Below are positions 10,347-19,063 of a DNA stretch of 64,000 nucleotides, piece by piece. Below the pieces are notes generated by a model, which was given only the letters and a program-made list of their open reading frames with translations, did no database searches and was not told the origin of the DNA. Both the position numbers and the translations under genes were made by a program. The stretch is from Alternaria dauci (taxonomy: Eukaryota > Ascomycota > Dothideomycetes > Pleosporales > Pleosporaceae): contig NC_091272.1 of assembly GCF_042100115.1 (NCBI RefSeq), forward strand, positions 5,952,001 to 6,016,000, written 5' to 3'. How positions within the stretch are numbered: position 1 is the stretch's first letter; each line of letters opens with the position of its first letter.

Positions 10347-11588
10347 CTACGCCACACTTCGCACTTTGAAGCAATGCTTGTAACCACCTGTCACAGCACC
10401 GGCAGTGTTGACGATCTTCGGGTGTCTCCAACAGTCCAACGACTGTCTTACTTCACTCGAGCCGACCTTCAATCGCTCCAGAATCTCCATGACGGCAGCA
10501 TACAGGACATCGAGGTTGCCATCCTCAACCTTGACAGCAATACCGATGGCGCTGTGACACGCCCCAGTCATGCTAGCGCCGCTTGGTGTGCGAACAGCCA
10601 CACCATAGCAGGCATCCGCTCCGATCTTTCCCACAATCTGTCCACCATAAGCTGCCATGAGGGCAGTGTCGAAGCGGCCTTCACCAGCGACCAGTCCATG
10701 GTAACCAGCCATCGATTTGTGGATACGAGCTAGATATAGCGTTCGCTGATCGACTGTTTTCGTCGTGTTGTCGGAGCAATCAGCGGCATCAGCAAGTCTT
10801 GCAAACATGAGCGCGAGGTTCGGAAGAGGCATTGCCGGGGTTGGAAGGTTGCATCCGTCGACAGTCCAAAGCACGTCCTTTTCTCCAAGTCCGCTCAGGT
10901 CTTCTACAGCTCGATACACGCGTTGCTGCATTGCATGGCCGGGCAGGTAATAGTCGTGAGCCGAAGCGCCCAGAGACAGAGCGCCTGCTACCATGCCAGC
11001 ATGTTTCCCAGAGCAGTTGTTGCAGAGCGGAGTCGGCGTGAAGTCTTCCTTAATCCACGCACGATTGACCTCTGGGTTCAGAGCAGGGTGTCCGCCGCAT
11101 GTAAGAATCCCTTCCTTTTGTCCCGTTTTCTCCAGCATCGCCCGCGCCCGTTCGACGTGTCGCGGCTCGCTGCTATGTGAAGCACACATAAGTGCTACAT
11201 CGGCGTCGTTGTAGTCGAATCGTTCTACAGCCCCGGTTTCCAGAATAGCGAGTGTCTGGATCGGTTTCGTCGAAGATCGCGCCAGAGTCATTCTCTGATG
11301 GTTGCCGACTGCGTAAATGAGTTTACCAGATGGGTCAACAACGGCGGCATGTACATTGTGCCTGTTCTCGATGATGCTGCCACGGTAGCTGATGATTACA
11401 TCATGGCCATGGGACCCGGAAGAGTTGTTCGCTTGGTCATGGATAATAATACCCTGTGTCAAGGGTCCAATCGTCTCCTGGTCCTCCGTCGCATGCACCA
11501 TGCTTGGGTTGTCTAATTGCGACCTGGCGAGTCGATTGGATCTTAGATGTGCGTGCTTGAAATACGATATGCCAGCGACTTCAATCAA
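10347..11588 (-). CDS. L-asparaginase, class 3 (Rhizobium etli-type, asparaginase II family)
   Basis: This enzyme hydrolyses L-asparagine to aspartate and ammonia. The single exon gives 413 residues, and the whole chain fits the PF06089-type family. Key residues known from the R. etli enzyme (as I recall: Ser48, Lys51, Cys135, Lys138, Cys189) have counterparts here at the same spacing: S105 and K108 in SSTK, C192 and K195 in CSGK, and C246 in DGCNLP. The zinc site and the SxxK-type catalytic pair therefore look intact. Relative to the bacterial enzyme there are ~57 extra N-terminal residues with no clear signal peptide. Met31 is an alternative start. It is convergent with the orphan gene ending at 10120. 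This family is unrelated to the usual fungal secreted asparaginases. Confidence 0.88.
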   Translation of the reverse strand: MIEVAGISYFKHAHLRSNRLARSQLDNPSMVHATEDQETIGPLTQGIIIHDQANNSSGSHGHDVIISYRGSIIENRHNVHAAVVDPSGKLIYAVGNHQRMTLARSSTKPIQTLAILETGAVERFDYNDADVALMCASHSSEPRHVERARAMLEKTGQKEGILTCGGHPALNPEVNRAWIKEDFTPTPLCNNCSGKHAGMVAGALSLGASAHDYYLPGHAMQQRVYRAVEDLSGLGEKDVLWTVDGCNLPTPAMPLPNLALMFARLADAADCSDNTTKTVDQRTLYLARIHKSMAGYHGLVAGEGRFDTALMAAYGGQIVGKIGADACYGVAVRTPSGASMTGACHSAIGIAVKVEDGNLDVLYAAVMEILERLKVGSSEVRQSLDCWRHPKIVNTAGAVTGGYKHCFKVRSVA

Positions 11589-12382
11589 CCAAGATTGACG
11601 AGGGAACGGTATCGAGGTAGGGTTTTGTTGCTACAGGCATACGTGATGCGTGAAGGAAATTATTAGTGTACTACCTTGTTACTTCCGGCCTACACCTGCC
11701 TTTCAACGTCTAGCGTTGAGTCCTTGATTACCTAAAGACGGCTCGATCGAGCGCGGCGTCGCCAACAGCAGGACTGAAGAGGCAATGCATCGTCATGGTC
11801 ACAGTTGGAGATGCGCCCTACACGTGGCTGATAAGGAGTGCGATAAGGTACTGGGTGAGGGGATCGCCGGGTATGACGGGGCCGGAAACGCTGAACACCT
11901 TCTTGTCTTGAGGTAAACTACAAAATTCTGTTGGACAGCACTGCGCTCTTGACCCGATGGAGATGATGCAGATCAATGGTGTTGTAGGTTGCAGAGGTGC
12001 CGGAAGTCGTGAGACCGCCGCGGGAAGGGCGTGTCGCGCTAGTGGCTAGCGTGTTTATGCCCAGGAATGTTTCTAATGCGCCCAGAACAGTTTCTGAATC
12101 TACACCATGGTTACCCTACCGAAAATGCGCCACCAAATGAGGACATCGATTCGAGAGATCATTAATCGCAATGAGTGAGTTTGCCCGACACGTCAATATT
12201 CGGTGATCGTGCTAGACCTCATCAGCTTTCAGAGACGCGGTTTTGGACAGCAGATCGCAATGGCAAACTTGAGGTGGACATTGACTCTTGGTAAATTGAT
12301 GATGAAATATATATACATGTGTTAGAAGAGAAAGAAGGGGTATCTGAGCTCTCGCGCAGCAAGAGACGGCATTCGTCAACGC
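11589..12382. other. Intergenic, upstream of the asparaginase gene
   Basis: About 0.8 kb between two leftward genes. It must contain the asparaginase promoter and the 3' end of the oxidase gene. No open frame of note and no repeat was recognised. Confidence 0.4.
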
Positions 12383-13543
12383 TTAAACGCTGAAGCTGAC
12401 GGCAGGGCTCTTCCAAGCAACAAGCTCAGGTCCAACGTTGTTCAGGTCTGTTACACCGACGTTGGCTGCGTCGTTGACGAGCTCGTACTTGAGCATCTCG
12501 GCTGCTCTTGCGACACCCTCAGCACCGTAGATGTTGGCATACATGAAGGGCCTTCCCAGACCGACAGCCCTGACACCCAGAGAGAGGAGCTTGAGGACAT
12601 CAGTTCCGTAGCGAATACCGCCGTCGGCGTAGACCTCGATTTGCTTGAAGATCTCGGGGTCTTCGTTGTAGATCTCTAGAGCGATTTCGAGAGACGATGG
12701 CGAAGTGTCAGTTTGGCGGCCACCGTGGTTGGAGAGGAAGATGGCCTTTGCGCCGTACTTGATGGCTTCGCGAGCGTCTTCGACAGTCTGGATGCCCTTG
12801 GGGATGACAGGCAGCGAAGTCATGTTGGACAGCTGCTGGTACAAGTCCCAGGTCAGAAGGCTCAGGTTGACGTCTGCAGAACCGACTCCGTAACGCGCAG
12901 CACGGTGCCTGACGCCGTCACCGGGCGAGTCAACGGTCAGAACGATGGCCTTTGCACCGAGGGTCTCGATCCTCTTGAACAGAGTCTGTGTGGCGTTCAT
13001 GTCGGCGTCGAGGTAGACTTGTTGGAACATGACTTGCTCTGAGCCGTTGGTGCGAGCAGCGTACATCTCCTCTAGGCTCTTCGACGCGTAGAGCGCGGCC
13101 ATGTAGAGAATGTCACTCTGGCCAGCACCCTTGACGAGACCAAGCTCGCCATCGTCGTTGGCGTATCCTCCGCGCGCACACGGTGAGATGAAGAATGGTG
13201 CTGAGAAGTTGTGGCCGAGGATGGTCGTGGGCATGGTAGACTGGACGTTTGTGATATCACGCAGGACGCGTGGTCTTAGTCGGTACCGGGAGAAGACTTC
13301 TAGGTTGTTGCGGTACGACCATTCGCCAGCCGCTCCGTTGCGGTAGTAGGTGTAGGATGAGCCGTTCATGTGTTGACGGCCAACCCACTGGAAGTCTGGC
13401 AGACCAACCAGGGAGCTGAGAGGGGGCAGGGTGTCATTCGCGACGAAAGCAGCCAGCTGCTCATCGATGCCAGTGTCTGGCTCGTTGAGAAAAGGCCGGG
13501 CTGCAAGAGCGCAGGTAGCGAAAGCGAGGAGTGAGTAACGCAT
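12383..13543 (-). CDS. Secreted FMN-dependent 2-hydroxy-acid oxidase (lactate oxidase/monooxygenase-like)
   Basis: A member of the glycolate oxidase / lactate oxidase / L-mandelate dehydrogenase family, which oxidises 2-hydroxy acids to 2-oxo acids with FMN. Single exon, 386 residues. A short signal peptide (MRYSLLAFATCALAA) and several N-glycosylation sites (NGSS, NFSA, NMTS) point to secretion, which is unusual because most family members are peroxisomal, mitochondrial or cytosolic. The TIM-barrel signatures are present: PFFISPCARGGYAN (usually APxxxxP), a strand with Lys (PVIPKGIQT), SNHGGRQTD with the catalytic base His273, and the phosphate-binding ADGGIRYGTDVLK and GLGRPFMYA. The substrate cannot be told from sequence. 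A TATA-like element lies about 85 bp upstream. Confidence 0.87.
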   Translation of the reverse strand: MRYSLLAFATCALAARPFLNEPDTGIDEQLAAFVANDTLPPLSSLVGLPDFQWVGRQHMNGSSYTYYRNGAAGEWSYRNNLEVFSRYRLRPRVLRDITNVQSTMPTTILGHNFSAPFFISPCARGGYANDDGELGLVKGAGQSDILYMAALYASKSLEEMYAARTNGSEQVMFQQVYLDADMNATQTLFKRIETLGAKAIVLTVDSPGDGVRHRAARYGVGSADVNLSLLTWDLYQQLSNMTSLPVIPKGIQTVEDAREAIKYGAKAIFLSNHGGRQTDTSPSSLEIALEIYNEDPEIFKQIEVYADGGIRYGTDVLKLLSLGVRAVGLGRPFMYANIYGAEGVARAAEMLKYELVNDAANVGVTDLNNVGPELVAWKSPAVSFSV

Positions 13544-15310
13544 TTTGAACGACTGCCAGTGTAGTACCTGAGAGGAGAAAAGATCGACTGTGGGTGAATG
13601 ATGATCAAGTGGAAGCTCCCAAGACTCTTATACTCGGTCAGTCAAGCCTGGCATACGTTGGAACAGCATCTGGACATGACTGCGCCTAGTTCGCATGTAA
13701 CCACCCTGGGGGTAAAATCCTGCATGCCATCCAATCCTTGCCTGTACACCATCTGTGCAAAACTAGAACACACACAGCGGGACTTGCCAAACTGGGTTTC
13801 GAAACCATTTGCGTCATCGGAGTAGGGCCGTGAAGGCCCTTCATCTGATAAACAAGCCTGTCAAGACGTCCAGAGTGGAGCCCAGTTATCTCTCGCTGCG
13901 TCGCCAAGAGCTCCAGAGGCGGTTGCGACCAGGTTGCTGTTTAGCATGAATTGCACACACTGGGCATAGTAGCTGCATCGGGCCGATGTGGTTCATATCA
14001 GGATTGTCAATCCAGGCACGCACTTGACCCACCGCAGAATCTTGAATCCATCGGTGTGTTGCGGTAGCTTGATTGGTTGTGATTCTGGTAAAGGCTGCAC
14101 AGTACCTGAAATTGAGGAACCGGAACAAGACCGAAACGTGGAAGGTGGCTGTCGGTCGCAGCCGTCAGGATGCTTGGTACTTTGCCGGACCTGGAACACC
14201 ACTTATCCCACCGGCCCAGGTGAAACGTCTTCCGCTCTCTGGACTCGATGACAAAGCCAGCGAAACATTGTTCCGCTGCGCCTCCACCACATTCTCTGGA
14301 ACGCGCGGTGATGTCGTTGGCGGCTTTGCTATTGCTGGGCATGATTGCACGAAGGCGAATTTGTCATCGCCATGGAGAAACTGTACCACGAGCTACAACG
14401 CGCCATGCGTATATTGGCCTTCCCGAAAGATACTCGCTGTCTTGGAATCTGAGCTGGTTATCTTTATTGAAATTTGAAGGAAGGTCCTGCCCCATCTGAT
14501 GGCACCTCCGATGGCATACTTGGGTGCGCTCTAACACGGCGTTTGCGTATCGTCATGGTCAAACAGTGCTCTAGATTGCTGTTCAGTAGAATTTTCGCGC
14601 GACTACATGCACGGGTGGGGGAGTTGTGATGACAAGGAACGATGAAGGATGGAATAGTGGCCTAGACAGTTTGAGACCGTTGACAGGTGGGCGACGCGAC
14701 TGCGCTAGTGCTGTAGCGCACAACGGTCACGACACCATTTCAGGTTGCGTCCGACAATGATCTCTGCCGACACCGACGAGGAATCCACCAAGCCGCCGTT
14801 GGTGCCGGAGCTAATTCGCACGACTAGTCGGAAAGCCCAGTGTCGACACGGCAGCATCCGTAGGGGAGGCGCTTCCACAAATCCGACTATGACGGATCCC
14901 CCTCTCGTCATTCATCTTCTGCAAAGACGGCGTCAACGTATCATGAGCAGGACACCATCTGCATACCCAGATGCCGAGCCTGCTTCTATGATGGGTCGGG
15001 ATTCAGCGGAGGTCGTGTCAAGGAAACCGTCGCAACTCAACCGTACCTAGAGAGCGCCAGCCTTGATGCATAATTCAAGGCGGCAGTCCCTCTTTCCACG
15101 AGCCAGCAATTATCCGACGTCTGCAAGCGTTTGAGTAATCGGAAGAATTATCGTATCTGCTAGCACAAAGCTAGAGAGGTATACGAGGACAATGTCGACA
15201 GGGTGTAGAGTTCCAAGCGGTGCGGGGGAGTCGCCGGAGACGCGGGGTCAGGCGTTCAGTCAATAACACTATACCTTTATTACGCCCGCGACCACGACCA
15301 GCAGTCCGTC
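13544..15310. other. Divergent intergenic region between oxidase and nitrilase genes
   Basis: About 1.8 kb that should hold the promoters of both the leftward oxidase and the rightward nitrilase. Several 60-130 codon open frames overlap on both strands (for example around 14073-14477 and 14745-15050), but none has recognisable features or a plausible splice partner. I see no gene here. Confidence 0.4.
13627..13632 (-). promoter_or_regulatory. TATA-like box of the hydroxy-acid oxidase gene
   Basis: TATAAG on the minus strand, about 85 bp before the ATG at 13543. The distance is right for a fungal TATA element with a short leader. Sequence match only. Confidence 0.4.
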
Positions 15311-16424
15311 ATGGCAAACTCCCTGCGCGTGGCAGCATGCCATGTCTCGCCGGTCTTTCTCAATGCACGCCAAACTACCGATAAGGCCACATCTCTCATC
15401 AGGCAAGCTGCATCCAAGAAGGCTAACCTGGTCGTGTTTCCTGAGTCCTACATCTCTGCTTTTCCAGTATGGAGCGCTCTGCGATCGCCTACCGAAAACC
15501 ATGCACTCTTTCAGCGCATGGTGCAGGAGTCTATCTATGCCGATGGCGATGAAATGGAGGCGGTGCGTGAGGCCGCACGATCCAACAACGTCGTTGTGAG
15601 CATCGGCTTTAGCGAGAGATCCCGGCACAGCAACGGCTGCCTATACAACTCGAACATTCTCATCGGGACAGAGGGAGAAGTCCTAGTCCACCATCGGAAG
15701 CTGGTTCCAACGTTCTTCGAGAAGCTTACGTGGAGTAGCGGTGACGGCCATGGGCTACGTGTGGCTGACACGCAGTTCGGACGCATCAGTGCATTGATTT
15801 GTGGCGAGAACACTAATGCGCTTGCAAGGTACTCGTTGATCGCGCAAGCTGAGCAGGTGCGTATCCCTTTCTGTCTATTGCGCTCGAGCCTTACGGAGTT
15901 AGGTACACATTTCAACCTGGCCCGCAATCTGGCCGACAAGAACTTCACATTGCACCGTGCAATCCACCGACGACAACAGTGGCCAGCCCAGTTCAAGCAT
16001 TGCGCGTGGGAAGAATTATGACAACCTAGCCGCAAACAAGACCCGCGCCGAAGCACATTGCTTCGAAGCAAAATGTTTTGGTGTAGCATGCTCTGGCCAT
16101 CTCGCCGAAGATGCCGTCAAAACTATCATCGACGGGGCAAGCCAGCCGGATGTCGTGGCCGATACCTTACTCGCTATGCCCCGAGCTGCGACCTTCTTCT
16201 TGGATCCCACGGGCGCTCCGTTGCGTAGCTTTACCTACCGGGACGCGGAAAAAGAGCATGTGTACGCTTTACAAGATCAAGAAGGTATATTGTATGCTGA
16301 CATGAACCTGGACGACTGCATCGAGGGGAAGCAGTATCACGATGTCGTGGGTGGATATCAGCGATTGGATGTATTTGACCTCAAAGTCGATCGGTCAAGG
16401 AAAGATCCAGTACGCTTCAATTGA
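15311..16424 (+). CDS. Nitrilase (carbon-nitrogen hydrolase)
   Basis: Nitrilases convert organic nitriles to carboxylic acids and ammonia. There are two exons, 15311-15856 and 15903-16424, around a 46-nt intron (GTGCGT...TTAG, phase 0), giving 355 residues, the usual length for fungal nitrilases. The Glu-Lys-Cys triad is intact: E45 in VVFPESY, K130 in HHRKLVPT and C164 in LICGENTN. The long SSGDG loop after the Lys motif fits true nitrilases rather than amidases. Whether it prefers aliphatic, arylaceto- or hydroxy-nitriles, or acts as a cyanide hydratase, cannot be read from the sequence. No signal peptide is present, so it is probably cytosolic. It sits head to head with the hydroxy-acid oxidase gene. 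Confidence 0.9.
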
Positions 16425-17501
16425 GGTCCGGACTAGGAGACCTTCACCTATCGGCTGTTACCACCCCAGCCTTGCATCGCGTCGAGGCGATTCACAAAAC
16501 GCTCTTCGGTCGTATGCGTTCTTATACAATAGGCCCGCATGCATCCGTAGGCCAACACCATCATGTTCACCATATCGGAAGCTGGCGAGTCCCTTATGAC
16601 GCTATCGTACTTTCGTCATCCCTCGTTGCAGTGCCTGCATCGATCCGACGGTCTTGGGCGTTCTTAATCTCGTTGTGTGAAGTCAACCGTTACCAAGCTT
16701 TTGTGGGGTGTGGCTCTCGGGTCGCATGCCGTCCTACTGGAAATGTACGCGAAAAGGGATGACCGGATGCATGTCATTTATCGGAAAAACATCGGCGCAA
16801 CGTAACGTGTATAGCACAGGTAGGCCGAGCAAGTGTACACCTACCTACAATGTGCGGGTAGCGTTATAGGCAAGAGAAGCCTTCTCTGCCGCTCTATCAA
16901 CGTGGCCGGATACTTTACTAGGCTTTACTTGTACCCTTTTCGAAAGTATCCGGCCGTGCTTATATCCTCTCCAAGGTTGATGCCGACTTCCTGTTCCGAA
17001 TGGCACAGTCTTGGCAACATGAATCAGTTGTTTTGATGATCGACAACTGACCGCGCTGTCGGATTCAGGACGGAAACATTTCCGCCCCATTACTGAGACC
17101 TTGGTAGTCACCCTCCATGGCCAGACACAGCAGCCAAGTACCGCGTGGGTTCTTTCAAGTTTTTCTTGTAAGTTTTTTTTGCAAGTACCATGTCGATCTG
17201 CGTCATCATCATCGTGCGAATGCGAGACCAAGAGCGGAACCCGGAATGGAACGTGGGACTCATCCGTTTGCGCGTCGGCGTGTTGCGTCAAGCTCATGAT
17301 GAGTATTTACTAAGCACCGTACGTCACGCATGGCACAGCCCATCACTAGCACCAGAGAGTGGATAATGCGTCGAGAAAAAGATTCCCTTGTTTGTATCGC
17401 ATCTAACGTGGAATCTCAAAACTCTCGTAATCCCCCAAGCCCGTGATGGAACAGAATACACACCCACTTGCGTCATGTGGTTCGTCCCTGCTGCCGTTCC
17501 A
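16425..17501. other. Intergenic between convergent genes, with a hairpin
   Basis: About 1.1 kb between the 3' ends of the nitrilase and P1-like genes. No gene is seen. It contains the perfect 13-bp inverted repeat listed separately. Confidence 0.5.
16904..16955. repeat. Perfect 13-bp inverted repeat, 26-nt loop
   Basis: GGCCGGATACTTT at 16904-16916 is the exact reverse complement of AAAGTATCCGGCC at 16943-16955. The 26-nt spacer is T-rich. It could fold as a stem-loop in either transcript, or be the core of a small non-autonomous element. No target-site duplication was recognised. Confidence 0.7.
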
Positions 17502-17858
17502 TCAGTCGAACAGGTCGCCAAAAGCAGAGCCGTCGTCCGAATCCACGTCAATTTCGATGCCTTCGTCTTCAGTGTTCTCGTTGCCTCCATCTTCTCCAGG
17601 CAGCTTGCCATCCTCCTTGGTATCACCAGGGGTGTTGCGGCCGGCTGGCGCAGCCGTGACCGCAGTCAGGACTTCCTTGACGTTCTTGTCCTTGAGCGCG
17701 TTGGCGAAGAGCGTAGTCCAGATCGGCTCCACGTCCTCGAGGCCAGCAGCCTTGAGCAATGCTTGGAGCTTTTCCGGTGTGATGGTGATGTTTTCGTCGG
17801 CGAGGATCAAGGCGGCGTAAGCGACGGCTTGCTCGGACTTGTTGGTAGTGGTAGACAT
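17502..17858 (-). CDS. Divergent 60S acidic ribosomal protein P1-like protein
   Basis: P1 proteins form the ribosomal stalk that recruits translation GTPases. The single exon gives 118 residues. The N-terminal ~65 residues match the P1 dimerisation domain well ([20 protein letters not shown], then [20 protein letters not shown]). The rest does not: the Ala/Gly-rich hinge is replaced by a Gly/Asp/Glu/Asn-rich acidic linker, and the normally near-invariant tail SDEDMGFGLFD is replaced by [14 protein letters not shown] infer a specialised or decaying paralogue rather than the main P1 gene, which should exist elsewhere in the genome. P1 genes often have introns, but this one has none. Confidence 0.8.
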   Translation of the reverse strand: MSTTTNKSEQAVAYAALILADENITITPEKLQALLKAAGLEDVEPIWTTLFANALKDKNVKEVLTAVTAAPAGRNTPGDTKEDGKLPGEDGGNENTEDEGIEIDVDSDDGSAFGDLFD

Positions 17859-19063
17859 TTAGGGGATGTTGTGCCGTCCGAGTTGATGTTCGTAGTTGAG
17901 AACGGTAAGTTGCGATTACTTCCGTGAAGTTTGTTGTTATTCCTGAATAAGTGCAGTGCGGAATATATTGCTTAAGCTGATGTGCTGATCCGTCGAGGTG
18001 AGACGCTTTATAGGGGCACTGGTTCTTCGAGTCACATCATATTGACGATGCTTCCAGATCAACTTTGGTAGCGACATAATCGTATTGTGGATCCTGCAAT
18101 GATAAAATTACTGTACCAGCGAACAATCTGCTCCTCACAACAAGGCCATTTGGAACAGTTCCAAGAATACTCTGGATAAATTGGCACGATTGGCACGTCG
18201 AAAGCTGGTTCGAACGAGGACCATCCGTGGACGTTGGGTTGTGCTGAGTGAGTCAGCAAAAGGGCGTTGCGGCACCTGATCGAGCAGTTCGCCTCACCAC
18301 TTTGTGACTCATTGCGGATCTGACCTCAAAGGCTATTCAAGCATGGCCCATCTACCAGTTTGAACCAGTTAGACTGTGACCGATACTGGATCTTTCTCGA
18401 TCCCGCGGACTTCTTTGTCCAACGGCTAGGCCCACGGGCACTCGGGTCACGAAGAACCAGAAACGAGCTTCATTCCCTTGCTGGGTTCGTGTTGCAAGCC
18501 AAACGAACCACACCAAAATCGTTCGATGCACCCCCTACCACTATCTTCCGATAGTTGAACGTCCCGATTGATCGCCATCTATTGTACCGACGAAGTTTCT
18601 CGTTTCTTACCGCAGTCTCGTGAGGGCGTCGAAACAGTCGCGAAGTTGGAAGCTGGCATGCGTCGCTACATCTTATCCCCGTCACACCTCATATCGTCTC
18701 AAACCTGGCGTCTTATCGCGCCTCCATGGTGCAGACTATCTCGTCATTGCCCTGCCTAGGTAGTATGAACCTTGACTGGTGGTCCTGGAGAATGACAGAA
18801 CAAGCGCTCATCGCTGTTCGTGTATCGTGTCTTCGGATTTCTTCAAGTTACTGGGTAGGCGGGCCCAAGAAGCTTATACGTCGCGTTGTGGTCGCTGGTC
18901 CTACTTGCATTCCACGTCGCTGGGTCACGGGACCAACGCATACGCGTATCTCGTATAGCGTATACGAGAGTTTCACTGCCAATTAGTTTCTCGTCGCAGA
19001 CTTCATTAATAAAGCGAATGCTGCAAGATCCATCATGCATCTCATTTCGCCCAAGCCACTACC
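17859..19063. other. Divergent intergenic region
   Basis: About 1.2 kb between the P1-like gene (leftward) and the beta-propeller gene (rightward). No gene was seen. It contains a palindromic element at 18950-18968 about 95 bp before the propeller gene's ATG. Confidence 0.4.
18950..18968. repeat. Palindrome, 8-bp arms with a 3-bp spacer
   Basis: CTCGTATA, GCG, TATACGAG: perfect dyad symmetry in the proximal promoter of the secreted beta-propeller gene. The spacing would suit a dimeric transcription factor, but no known factor is assigned. Confidence 0.55.
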
